Notes under the pieces: model-generated
The model's input: only the letters and a program-made list of their open reading frames with translations
The model's database searches: none
What the model was told of the DNA's origin: nothing
Part shown: one piece after another, positions 1 to 6,699 of the stretch
How the letters are laid out: every line of letters begins with the position of its first letter
Numbering within the stretch: the stretch's first letter is position 1
Origin: Smithellaceae bacterium
GTDB taxonomy: Bacteria; Desulfobacterota; Syntrophia; Syntrophales; Smithellaceae
Length of the DNA stretch: 8,650 nt
Reading direction: 5' to 3'
Assembly: GCA_028704195.1 (NCBI GenBank)
Contig: JAQVLL010000061.1
Span: forward strand, 1-8,650
Program-made: the position numbers and the translations under genes

Positions 1-347
1 CCCCGCAACATGAGAAATTGCTGGCGGTGAGAGGTGATGTAGTCGATGTATGCACCAAAACTCTGGTTGAGTTTTTCCTCCCGGTCGGCATGCTCCCATA
101 TTTTTAGAGGTTCTCTGAGATTCTTAATTCGACTGCGCAGCTCCGCCAGGTTCTTATGCGTGATCTGCCCGAAGAGGTCGCGCTTGTCCTTGAAGTAGTT
201 GTAGAATGTGCCGGCTGACATGCCGACGGCATTGACGATGTCCATGACTTGGGTGTTGTGGTATCCATTCTTACTGAAAAGCTCTTCGGCAGCCTCAATG
301 ATTGTGTCCCGGATGAGCTGCTTCTTCTTTTCAAGGAGTACATTCAT
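1..347 (-). CDS. TetR-family transcriptional regulator, N-terminal part (3' end outside window)
   Basis: The first 115 codons are present with no stop; the rest lies beyond position 1. The N-terminal segment is a typical TetR DNA-binding domain. A helix around residues 12-28 (IIEAAEELFSKNGY) is followed by a helix-turn-helix at about residues 37-59, with AVGMSAGTFYNYFKDKRDLF matching the family's recognition-helix region. The ligand-binding domain is mostly missing, so the effector cannot be guessed. I chose the ATG at 347-345 because it opens the frame carrying the HTH and has AGAGGA (358-353) five bases upstream; the ATG at 343 is in another frame. The gene has its own promoter (478-507) with an inverted repeat at the start site, which suggests autoregulation. 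Family assignment is firm; the regulated targets are unknown. Confidence 0.93.
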   Translation of the reverse strand, partial: MNVLLEKKKQLIRDTIIEAAEELFSKNGYHNTQVMDIVNAVGMSAGTFYNYFKDKRDLFGQITHKNLAELRSRIKNLREPLKIWEHADREEKLNQSFGAYIDYITSHRQQFLMLR

Positions 348-465
348 GGGATTCCTCTTTCTTGCATCTTATTTTCGTCCTTTTTTCATCTTGATCAGCA
401 AGGGACTCCATGTCGGGGTAAGCGATAAAGATGTATAACAATGTGAAACAAAAGGGTAATCATTT

Positions 466-479
466 TTCATTAAAATGAA
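466..479. promoter_or_regulatory. Operator-like inverted repeat at the TetR promoter start site
   Basis: TTCATT (466-471), AA, AATGAA (474-479) form a perfect 6+6 inverted repeat. An alternative pairing is CATTTT (461-466) with AAAATG (472-477). The dyad touches the -10 element and the predicted start site. That is where a self-repressing TetR protein would bind, but short dyads are common in AT-rich DNA, so this is only a candidate operator. Confidence 0.35.
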
Positions 480-507
480 TATATATTACTATTATCAACG
501 ATGTCAA
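478..507 (-). promoter_or_regulatory. Predicted sigma70-type promoter of the TetR gene
   Basis: On the minus strand a perfect TTGACA (507-502) is followed by TATATT (483-478) with an 18-base spacer, or by TATATA (485-480) with a 16-base spacer. The surroundings are strongly AT-rich. The predicted start is near 471, giving a leader of about 124 bases. It is a motif match only. Confidence 0.55.
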
Positions 508-715
508 GTTTAAAGTTACAACGTTTTGACCATGTTTTGCGTCTGTAGACTGGTGAAAAAGGGAAGAGGACAATGATTAAGAAAATCTGTGAAGAGTTTA
601 ACAATTTGTTCAAGGAAAGGAGTAACGCTTTTGGTTGACATTCCGAGTTGATCTCACGTCCGATTACGGAAGCCCGAATATGCCCAATGCTGAATAGATG
701 CAAAGACTTGTCAGT

Positions 716-1699
716 CTATTTCAACTCTTTATTCATCTTTCCCGTCAGGTCCGAAATGGAGAATTTATTGAAGGGTAGAAATGATACACCAAGGATAACG
801 ACGACAATCATGGAAAGGAAGTGGTAAATCAGGGCAAAGGAAAATGCTTCCGGTTTGGCAATGCCGAAAAGTCCCAACCCCAGGATGCAGGCATAATGCC
901 AGTTGCCGATAAAACCCGGTGCGGTGGGGATCGCGATTCCCACGATAAGAATGACCATGATAACGAAGGCCGCCAGAAGCGGCAGGTCAAAACCAAAAGC
1001 CAGAAACATGAAATAAATTACTGCGGCATCCACAACCCAGACCACCATGGACAAAAACAGCAGATACAGAAGCCTTTTGACATCGGTGATCACTTCAAAG
1101 CCGTCAATGAAATGGTGAATCACGCTCATTACTTTTTGCGCCAGTTTGCCGGGCAACAGCTGCAGAATCCGGTCAATGATTTTCACGGCGGTTTCTCTTT
1201 GCCAGACCAATCCGATGATGAAGGCGATGATCAGCATGGTGATAGCGAAAAACAGAATGCCGGATTTGATCATCCAGGAGGGCAAATCCTGCAGAATAAG
1301 AATGGTAATCGTGATGGTAAGCACCGAAAGACTGTCCAGCACTCGTTCCACAACAATTGTGCCGAATGCCGATGACATTTTAATGGAACTTTTTTTTGAT
1401 ATCAGAAAGGGCCTGGCAAGTTCGCCGATTCTGGCGGGAATGGCGACGATGGCGAGAAAGCCGACACTGGTTACGGCAAAAAGAGTCAGCTGATCGATCT
1501 TTTCCATCGGCTGCAGAATCACTCCCCAGCGGTAAGATCGCAATGCCTGCATGAGGACAATAAAAAAAAGAGACACGGCCGCATAGCCAAGATGGATTTT
1601 CTTCAAATGGAGAAGAGTTTCGTTGAAGTCAATCCCCCGGACCGAAAAGTAGATCAGGACGATGCCGAGCACGATGCCGAAAATGAGTTTTTTATTCAT
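716..1699 (-). CDS. Flippase-like / lysylphosphatidylglycerol-synthase-TM-family (UPF0104) integral membrane protein
   Basis: A 327-residue polytopic inner-membrane protein with hydrophobic segments near residues 5-20, 37-53, 72-88, 123-137, 147-166, 210-233, 241-258, 268-281 and 287-307. Family-like motifs are ARIGELARP at 89-97, the ER..D motif at 118-122, and a Pro/Gly-rich stretch (IPTAPGFIGNWH) at 257-268. Together these point to the LPG_synthase_TM / UPF0104 family, whose members move or modify lipid-linked substrates. This copy has no C-terminal aminoacyl-transferase domain, so it is not a full MprF. The substrate is unknown. It starts 38 bases after the DUF3568 lipoprotein gene and is probably co-transcribed with it. 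AAGGA lies about 16 bases before the ATG, which is far, so initiation may be weak or coupled. No alternative in-frame start exists in the gap. Confidence 0.85.
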   Translation of the reverse strand: MNKKLIFGIVLGIVLIYFSVRGIDFNETLLHLKKIHLGYAAVSLFFIVLMQALRSYRWGVILQPMEKIDQLTLFAVTSVGFLAIVAIPARIGELARPFLISKKSSIKMSSAFGTIVVERVLDSLSVLTITITILILQDLPSWMIKSGILFFAITMLIIAFIIGLVWQRETAVKIIDRILQLLPGKLAQKVMSVIHHFIDGFEVITDVKRLLYLLFLSMVVWVVDAAVIYFMFLAFGFDLPLLAAFVIMVILIVGIAIPTAPGFIGNWHYACILGLGLFGIAKPEAFSFALIYHFLSMIVVVILGVSFLPFNKFSISDLTGKMNKELK

Positions 1700-1737
1700 G
1701 AGAATGCCGGGCCGGTCCTTATTGTAATCGGGGTATA

Positions 1738-2142
1738 TCAGCTCTTGGACATGTTTTCGGCAATTTTATCGTGGAGAAGCTGGGAGGACATCTTATTGCC
1801 AACCAGTCCTACACGAATACCGACAGAGGTTTGATTTTTTGACCGATAGGTAATGTCAAACTTGACTTTTTCATCATTGATGATTGCCGTGATCTTTCCC
1901 TGAGCGATTTCTTTTGCGGGTTGAACTTCCGTGCCGTGCAGATCAGCGATCGTTTTTTCGCACGCGTTCCACACCTGGTCGAATGAAGCAAAGTAGTCGG
2001 TCTTCAGCTCTCCGTTAACATAAAAATAGGTCCCCGTACCGGCGCCGATTGCCGCGCCTCCGATGAGCACGGCTGTGGCACAGCCTGAAAAAAGAACAAG
2101 AACAAAAAGACAGACAACGAGACGATATTTATGGTATTTCAT
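1738..2142 (-). CDS. DUF3568-type small lipoprotein
   Basis: A 134-residue protein with a lipoprotein signal peptide: basic N-terminus (MKYHKYR), hydrophobic core at 8-18, and lipobox LFSGC with the modified cysteine at residue 21. Ala follows the Cys, so there is no inner-membrane retention Asp at +2 (an E. coli rule). A Gly/Ala-rich zipper-like stretch at 28-38 leads into TYFYVNGELK at 38-47, which I recognise as typical of the DUF3568 family. The rest is a compact alpha/beta domain with strands such as GKITAIIND. The function of DUF3568 proteins is not established. The ribosome binding site is excellent: GGAGGG (2154-2149), six bases before the ATG. It sits between dnaJ and the flippase-like gene. 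A possible promoter lies in the 80-base gap upstream. Confidence 0.85.
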   Translation of the reverse strand: MKYHKYRLVVCLFVLVLFSGCATAVLIGGAAIGAGTGTYFYVNGELKTDYFASFDQVWNACEKTIADLHGTEVQPAKEIAQGKITAIINDEKVKFDITYRSKNQTSVGIRVGLVGNKMSSQLLHDKIAENMSKS

Positions 2143-2175
2143 ATTTGTCCCTCCGTATCATTCGATTGAATTGCT

Positions 2176-2203
2176 TTTAAACATATTGCTGTATGGATTG
2201 CAA
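2176..2203 (-). promoter_or_regulatory. Weak candidate promoter for the lipoprotein-flippase pair
   Basis: On the minus strand TTGCAA (2203-2198) and TTTAAA (2181-2176) are separated by 16 bases, inside the 80-base gap between dnaJ and the lipoprotein gene. The match to consensus is only moderate. No terminator is visible after dnaJ, so read-through from dnaJ is an equally good explanation. Confidence 0.28.
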
Positions 2204-2222
2204 CTTTATATTGCGCGGAACG

Positions 2223-3284
2223 TCACGAGCTGAGCTTTTCAAATTCCTTCAGCAGATCTTCCTGTTTTCTCGTTAATTCGGTCGGAATTTCTACAAAGAC
2301 TTCGATGATCTGATCTCCGCGGCCGTATCCCTGCAAATGAGGAATGCCTTTGCCTTTGAGACGGAATGTCCGACCGGTTTGTGTGCCTCTGGGAATTTTA
2401 ATTTTTTCGGTATCCTTTAAAGTTGGTACTTCAATCGTCGAGCCGAGTGCCGCCTGAACGAAGGATATGGGGACGCGGCAGATTATGTCGTCCTCGGAGC
2501 GTACGAAATAATCATGCTCCTCAACCTGTAAAAAAACATACAAATCACCGCTGGGGCCGCCTTGTTCACCCGATTCGCCTTCACCGCGCAGACGCAGCCG
2601 GGAGCCCGTTTCGACACCGGCGGGGATTTTCAGTTCAACCGATTTGTGCTGTTTTTCTTTTCCCGTTCCCCTGCATTCATGACAGGGTTTGGCGATAAAC
2701 TTTCCATGTCCGTGACAATGGGGGCAGGTAGAGCTGATGGTGAAAAAACCGCTGGATTGAAGAACCTGGCCCCTGCCCTGACAGGTCGGACAGGTTGTGG
2801 GAGAGGTGCCGGCCGCGGCCCCCGTTCCCTGGCAGGCATGGCAGGTATGGAGCTTCTCCAGTTCAATGGTTTTGGTTATCCCGAACGCTGCGTCGAGGAA
2901 AGATATTTTTAAATCATAGCGTAAATCAGCGCCGGCCCTGGCTGCATGCCTCGTTCTGCCGCGTCTCCGCGTGTGGCCAAAGCCAAAGACATCTTCAAAA
3001 ATATCTCCAAAATTGGAGAAAACATCGTCAAAACCGCTGAATCCCTGAAATCCGGTGTTGTTCAGGCCGGCATGGCCGTAGTGGTCGTAAATTTCTCTTT
3101 TTTGTCTGTCAGTTAACACTTCATAGGCTTCGGCGGCTTCCTTGAATCGTTCTTCCGCTTTTTTGTCTCCCGGATTTTTATCGGGGTGGCATTGCATGGC
3201 GATTTTCCTGTAATTTCTCTTCAGTTCTTCGTCGGAAGCCGTTTTGGAAACGCCCAGAATTTCGTAATAATCCCTTTTGGTCAT
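2223..3284 (-). CDS. dnaJ: Chaperone protein DnaJ (Hsp40, type I with zinc fingers)
   Basis: A complete class I DnaJ of 353 residues, slightly shorter than E. coli DnaJ (376). The J domain spans about 1-70, with the HPD tripeptide that stimulates DnaK ATPase at 33-35. A Gly/Phe-rich linker follows at 71-103 (GFQGFSGFDDVF). Four complete CxxCxGxG zinc-binding repeats lie at 148-155, 165-172, 187-194 and 201-208. The C-terminal substrate-binding beta domains run from about 214 (ELKIPAGVETG) to the end. It acts in the cytoplasm, delivering unfolded clients to DnaK. The ATG overlaps the upstream gene's TGA (ATGA, 3284-3281). The only GGAGG is about 15 bases upstream, so translation probably depends on coupling. 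Neither dnaK nor grpE is in the window, so this may be a second DnaJ or a dispersed chaperone gene. Confidence 0.97.
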   Translation of the reverse strand: MTKRDYYEILGVSKTASDEELKRNYRKIAMQCHPDKNPGDKKAEERFKEAAEAYEVLTDRQKREIYDHYGHAGLNNTGFQGFSGFDDVFSNFGDIFEDVFGFGHTRRRGRTRHAARAGADLRYDLKISFLDAAFGITKTIELEKLHTCHACQGTGAAAGTSPTTCPTCQGRGQVLQSSGFFTISSTCPHCHGHGKFIAKPCHECRGTGKEKQHKSVELKIPAGVETGSRLRLRGEGESGEQGGPSGDLYVFLQVEEHDYFVRSEDDIICRVPISFVQAALGSTIEVPTLKDTEKIKIPRGTQTGRTFRLKGKGIPHLQGYGRGDQIIEVFVEIPTELTRKQEDLLKEFEKLSS

Positions 3285-3679
3285 GCGCTTTGTTTTAATT
3301 CCTCCGATTTTATCTTTGTGACAAGCGCGTTTAGCAATTCCGTATTATTGGTTTTTTCCAGCGCCTTTTTCGCAAAGGAAAATTTCTTAAGCTCCACAGC
3401 CCTGCGGGCAATTTCTTCCCAGTCAGCCAAACGAAGTTCAATGCCCTGTGCCTTGGCCGCGCCGTGAAAAAGAAACGTGTCGCCGTTTTCAGATGCAATT
3501 TCTTTTATTTTCTTCAATCCGGCCTGATGACCGGCTCTGGCATAAAATTCCAGAGCATCGGAAAGGGCTCCTGCCTCTAAAAACAGGTCGCCATAATGGA
3601 TCAGTGTTGTAGCAGGTGTCTTTTCTACGTATAATATTTTTTGTTTTAGTCGGTAATCCGGTAGTTTCCCTGTGCTCAA
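3281..3679 (-). CDS. Small helical TPR-like protein translationally coupled to dnaJ (TTG start)
   Basis: A 132-residue soluble, predicted all-helical protein with no signal peptide or membrane segment. Residues about 25-62 (LIHYGDLFLEAGALSDALEFYARAG, given here in part as HYGDLFLEAG then DALEFYARAG) have the spacing of a tetratricopeptide-like helical hairpin. A second helical stretch at 85-108 (WEEIARRAVELKKFSFAKKALE, again only its pattern) looks like another degenerate repeat. I do not recognise a named family. The start is TTG at 3679-3677: GAGGAGG (3692-3686) lies six bases upstream, and no ATG in frame is better placed. The stop overlaps the dnaJ start (ATGA), so the two proteins are made together, which suggests a chaperone-related role. 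That role is inference from position only. Confidence 0.78.
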   Translation of the reverse strand: MSTGKLPDYRLKQKILYVEKTPATTLIHYGDLFLEAGALSDALEFYARAGHQAGLKKIKEIASENGDTFLFHGAAKAQGIELRLADWEEIARRAVELKKFSFAKKALEKTNNTELLNALVTKIKSEELKQSA

Positions 3680-3685
3680 GGATTT

Positions 3686-3692
3686 CCTCCTC
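3686..3692 (-). promoter_or_regulatory. Strong ribosome binding site fixing the TTG start
   Basis: GAGGAGG on the minus strand lies six bases before the TTG at 3679. It decides the start of the TPR-like gene. It begins directly after the T-run of the purC terminator. Confidence 0.7.
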
Positions 3693-3725
3693 AGAAAAAA
3701 ATGAAGCCGTGCGGATAAACACGGC
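3693..3725 (-). terminator. Predicted intrinsic terminator of purC
   Basis: Read on the minus strand, GCCGTG (3725-3720), an 8-base loop, and CACGGC (3711-3706) form a six-pair GC-rich stem. It is followed by TTCATTTTTTTCTG, a T-rich tail. It starts about 44 bases after the purC stop. The short stem and two-base offset before the T-run make it moderate, not ideal. The next gene's ribosome binding site follows at once, so any downstream transcript must start inside or just before this hairpin, or read through it. Confidence 0.5.
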
Positions 3726-3727
3726 GT

Positions 3728-3755
3728 AATGTAATAACGGTTTGGTTTCTGTCAA
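3728..3755 (-). promoter_or_regulatory. Candidate promoter of the TPR-like gene - dnaJ operon
   Basis: On the minus strand a perfect TTGACA (3755-3750) is followed, after a 16-base spacer, by TACATT (3733-3728), which matches four of six -10 positions. The predicted start, near 3721, lies inside the upstream arm of the purC terminator hairpin. It does not resemble the E. coli RpoH heat-shock consensus, nor is there a CIRCE element. Confidence 0.42.
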
Positions 3756-3768
3756 TGGTAGAAAAATA

Positions 3769-4650
3769 TTATTTTACCAGGCGCGTGAAAGCCTCCTCAT
3801 ATTTTGCTCTGGTTTTTTCAATAATATCCCGCGGCAATTCAGGCGCCGGGGGTTGCTGATTCCAGTGGATGGAGAGCAGATAATCACGAAGAAACTGTTT
3901 ATCGTAACTTTTTTGTGACCGGCCTTCTTCGTAATCGTCAGCCGGCCAGAATCTTGAGGAATCCGGTGTCAGCAATTCATCAATCAGAATCAGCTCATCA
4001 CCGATCAGGCCGAATTCCATTTTTGTGTCGGCGATAATAATGCCGACTTTTAAAGCAATGGATGCAGCTCGTTCATAAATGGCGATGGATGTTTTCATAA
4101 TCCTGGCAGTGAGATCGGCGCCAATGATATCCTCCATTTCGGAATGAGTGATGGACGTGTCATGATCACCCTGGGGTGCCTTGGTGGTCGGTGTGAAAAG
4201 AGGTTGGGGCAGCTTGCAGGATTCTTTCAATCCTTCCGGTAGTTTGATTCCGGAAACAGACTGACAGCGGCGGTATTCGTTCCAACCGGAACCGGACAGA
4301 TAACCCCGTGCAATGCATTCCACGGGCAGCGGGGTTGCCTCTTTAACCAGCATGCTGCGGCCTTTCAGATTCTCCAGGTAGGGTGCGCACTCCTGGGGAA
4401 AATCAGAGGCTTCTGTGGAAATGATGTGGTTGTCGATGATATCCTTCATCTGTTTGAACCAGAAGACAGACATCTGGTTCAAAATAATACCTTTGCCCGG
4501 AATAGGATCAGACATGATGACGTCAAATGCGGAAATCCGGTCGGTGGCCACCAGCAGAAGAGCATCCTTCATGGCATAGAGGTCACGGACTTTTCCGCGC
4601 TTGATCAGTTTTAATTTGGGGAACTCCGTGCGGAAAATACTTTTTGTCAT
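3769..4650 (-). CDS. purC: Phosphoribosylaminoimidazole-succinocarboxamide synthase (SAICAR synthetase)
   Basis: PurC joins CAIR and aspartate with ATP to give SAICAR in de novo purine synthesis. The 293-residue protein is the longer form of the family. The nucleotide-binding start KRGKVRDLY lies at 17-25 and GKGIILNQMS at 52-61. Family signature 1 is at about 108-122 (LPVECIARGYLSGSG), the TPTTKAPQGDHD motif is at 153-164, and signature 2 is at 222-235 (LIDELLTPDSSRFW). No key element is missing. The upstream MBL hydrolase gene ends only 14 bases before the ATG. The ribosome binding site AAAGGAG (4666-4660) overlaps that gene's stop codon, with nine bases to the ATG, so the two are co-transcribed. 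An apparent terminator follows. No other pur gene is nearby. Confidence 0.97.
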   Translation of the reverse strand: MTKSIFRTEFPKLKLIKRGKVRDLYAMKDALLLVATDRISAFDVIMSDPIPGKGIILNQMSVFWFKQMKDIIDNHIISTEASDFPQECAPYLENLKGRSMLVKEATPLPVECIARGYLSGSGWNEYRRCQSVSGIKLPEGLKESCKLPQPLFTPTTKAPQGDHDTSITHSEMEDIIGADLTARIMKTSIAIYERAASIALKVGIIIADTKMEFGLIGDELILIDELLTPDSSRFWPADDYEEGRSQKSYDKQFLRDYLLSIHWNQQPPAPELPRDIIEKTRAKYEEAFTRLVK

Positions 4651-4664
4651 GTTGTTACGCTCCT

Positions 4665-5294
4665 TTAACGAATGGAAGGGTTGTATTTTTTTTCATGACC
4701 GATCGTGGACGTGGGTGTCCTTCCGTAATTATGGCCTGGCATAACTCTGGTCTCGTCAGGCAGCGTGAAAAGCCTGCTCTGAATGGCATTGTACAGGGTC
4801 TGCCAGGAACCTCCCGGTAGATCCGTGCGGCCAACCGCCTCCACAAAGAGCGTGTCACCGGTAAAGACATAACCGGGTGTGTATAGGCATATCCCTCCGG
4901 GAGAATGGCCGGGAGTATGGATGACTTTCAGTTCAACATTTCCCACGGAAATGATCTGACCGTCCTGAACCAGAACATCAGGGGGAGGCGATTGCTTCGC
5001 GCCGAACATGCGAAGCATGGCCTGCGGCGTGGAGGTAAGCATCACGGCATCGGCCTCATGCACGATGATTTTTGCGCCGGTCAGTCTTTTCATATCGGCA
5101 TTGCCGCCGATATGATCCACGTGGCCGTGTGTGTTAACAATATAGTTGATCTGTAGACCATGGTTTGCTGCCAGGGCGAGAAGATCATGGACATTGTCGG
5201 CCGGGTCGATGACCAGCGCATCCCCGGTGATGGAATCCCCGACGAGATAAGCGAAAACAGCCATCTGGCCTACCTGCATTTGTTGAACAAACAT
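4665..5294 (-). CDS. MBL-fold metallo-hydrolase, glyoxalase II-like (YcbL/GloB-related)
   Basis: A 209-residue cytoplasmic metallo-beta-lactamase-fold hydrolase. The metal-binding THGHVDH motif is at 55-61. Other ligands are H130 in HTPGHSPGG (126-134), D147 in FTGDTLF and H188 in MPGHNYG. GRTDLPGG at 155-162 and the closing TIGHEKKYNP resemble the small glyoxalase II-like subgroup, which lacks the C-terminal helical substrate domain of true GloB. Likely substrates are glutathione-type or other thioesters, but the exact reaction cannot be read from sequence. AAGGAG (5305-5300) precedes the ATG by a few bases. It lies 58 bases after rsmB and directly before purC. No persuasive promoter appears in the 58-base gap, so it probably belongs to the same long operon. 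Confidence 0.9.
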   Translation of the reverse strand: MFVQQMQVGQMAVFAYLVGDSITGDALVIDPADNVHDLLALAANHGLQINYIVNTHGHVDHIGGNADMKRLTGAKIIVHEADAVMLTSTPQAMLRMFGAKQSPPPDVLVQDGQIISVGNVELKVIHTPGHSPGGICLYTPGYVFTGDTLFVEAVGRTDLPGGSWQTLYNAIQSRLFTLPDETRVMPGHNYGRTPTSTIGHEKKYNPSIR

Positions 5295-5352
5295 GACCGC
5301 TCCTTAAAAAATATGGAATGACCACTAGCATTATTTTGTTTGATTCGTCAAT

Positions 5353-6699
5353 TTAAATCCTGCGTTTTAAAAGAGCGCAGAAGAAACCATCCATGGAATG
5401 ACGGTGAGGGTAAGTCCTTAGAAAGCCTCGATTATCCATCGGGATTTCCGAAAAGACCGTTGAAGGGTTTAAGACGGTAAAATCTGGATGATCCGTTAAA
5501 AAGTGCCGGATCACTTCTTCATTTTCTAAAGACAGTACAGAGCAGGTGCAATAAATCAAATGGCCGCCTTTCTTGACGGCATCCGAAGCATTGTGCAATA
5601 TGGATGTCTGGCTTTTTGCAAATTCATCGAGGCTGGAGGCTGTGAGCCGCCACTTGATTTCCGGATTGCGTCGAAGTGTACCGGTTCCCGAACAGGGCGC
5701 GTCCACCAGCACGTGATCAAATTTCCGAAGATATTCAGCAGGCAGCCGGTATTTCAGGTCAGCCTGCACGGGCTCAATGATAGAAACGCCCATTCTTGCG
5801 GCTTCTTTTCTCAATTGTGTTATTTTCTCATAATCGCAATCCAGAGCCATAATCCGTCCGCAATTATTCATCATGTTGGCCAGATGCAGCGTTTTACCAC
5901 CGGTTCCCGAACAGGCGTCCAAAACATTTTCACCGTCCTGGGGACCGACCATATAAGAAACCAGCTGCGCCGCCTCGTCCTGAAACCGTAAAAGGCCTTC
6001 TTTATAGAAAATTGTTTTTTGGATGGGCGTGGGCGAATCGGACAGGTTGATGCCGTCGGGAGAAAACCGGGTTTTTATGCAACTGAACTTTTCGGCTTTG
6101 AGCTTTTCCATCAGATCGTGCACGGAAATTTTCAGGGTGTTGATGCGTATGGTCAGCGGCGGTAATTCATTATTGGCCCGGCAAAGAGCCAGTGTCTCTT
6201 CTTTCCCGTATATATTCAGCCATAAATCTACCAGCCATAAAGGGTGAGAGTGAAATGTGGCGATGTATAGATCAGGGTTTTGATCAAAAGAAGGAAAGGA
6301 AATTTTATCCGGGTTGCGCAGGTAGCTTCTTAATACGGCGTTTGTCAATCCGGCTGCGGCCGGAGTGGTTTCTTTCGCAATTTTGACCGCCTCATTCACG
6401 ACAGCGAAAGCCGGCAGACGTTCACTGAATTTAAGCTGATACAGCCCGGTTCGCAGAATATTTTTAACATTTTCATCCATCCCGGCATAATCTCCGCGAT
6501 AGAACTGCGAAATAATCCAGTCCAGGTGCCCCTGCATGCGCAAAACACCGTAAACCAGATGCGTGAGCAACCGTCCGTCTGCCGTGCCGGAGAGATTCTG
6601 CTGGTCCAGATGTGCATCAATCAAATTCCCGGCAAAGGCCTCACTTTGCGAAACCGAATTTAAAATATCGACAGTCTGTCGGCGGATTGTTTTTTTCAT
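5353..6699 (-). CDS. rsmB: 16S rRNA (cytosine(967)-C(5))-methyltransferase RsmB
   Basis: RsmB (Sun/RrmB) methylates C967 of 16S rRNA using S-adenosylmethionine. The 448-residue length is normal. An N-terminal NusB-like RNA-binding domain covers about 5-130 (LLTHLVYGVLR at 44-54, AVVNEAVKIAK at 99-109). The methyltransferase domain has the SAM motif NVLDACSGTGGKT at 258-270, motif II near ALDCD at 285-289, motif IV DAPCSGTG at 333-340 with Cys336, and motif VI YCTCSV at 383-388 with the presumed catalytic nucleophile Cys386. Both cysteines of the m5C family are present. The ATG overlaps the acyltransferase TGA (ATGA, 6699-6696) and has no ribosome binding site of its own, so it appears translationally coupled. 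Confidence 0.96.
   Translation of the reverse strand: MKKTIRRQTVDILNSVSQSEAFAGNLIDAHLDQQNLSGTADGRLLTHLVYGVLRMQGHLDWIISQFYRGDYAGMDENVKNILRTGLYQLKFSERLPAFAVVNEAVKIAKETTPAAAGLTNAVLRSYLRNPDKISFPSFDQNPDLYIATFHSHPLWLVDLWLNIYGKEETLALCRANNELPPLTIRINTLKISVHDLMEKLKAEKFSCIKTRFSPDGINLSDSPTPIQKTIFYKEGLLRFQDEAAQLVSYMVGPQDGENVLDACSGTGGKTLHLANMMNNCGRIMALDCDYEKITQLRKEAARMGVSIIEPVQADLKYRLPAEYLRKFDHVLVDAPCSGTGTLRRNPEIKWRLTASSLDEFAKSQTSILHNASDAVKKGGHLIYCTCSVLSLENEEVIRHFLTDHPDFTVLNPSTVFSEIPMDNRGFLRTYPHRHSMDGFFCALLKRRI

Larger units (their letters stand above)
348..715. other. 368-base intergenic region carrying the tetR promoter and leader
   Basis: No convincing gene lies here. A 77-codon minus-strand frame (703-470) has no ribosome binding site and runs through the promoter, so I treat it as chance. 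The AT-rich part near 460-510 holds the promoter and operator-like dyad listed separately. The stretch 348-465 would be an untranslated leader of about 120 bases for the TetR gene. No clear terminator for the flippase-like gene is visible; a five-pair stem overlapping its stop codon (704-717) lacks a real T-run. I see nothing specific in 510-700. Confidence 0.6.

Noticed and set aside
470..703. 77-codon minus-strand open frame in the tetR-flippase gap
   Set aside because: No ribosome binding site before its ATG, no recognisable domain, and it runs straight through the strong TetR promoter.
704..717. Hairpin AGACT-TGTC-AGTCT at the end of the flippase-like gene
   Set aside because: Only five pairs, overlaps the stop codon, and is followed by just three Ts, so it is too weak to call as a terminator.
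821..1375. 184-codon plus-strand open frame
   Set aside because: Antisense to the flippase-like gene. Its His/Gln/Asp-rich composition is what the complement of a hydrophobic protein gives.
2423..3040. Several overlapping open frames on both strands inside dnaJ
   Set aside because: They are shadows caused by the GC-rich zinc-finger repeats. The DnaJ frame accounts for the whole region with every motif intact.
5295..5352. Possible promoter or terminator between rsmB and the MBL hydrolase
   Set aside because: TTGACG (5351-5346) has no acceptable -10 at the right distance. The AATG/CATT pairing before a T-rich stretch has only four pairs.
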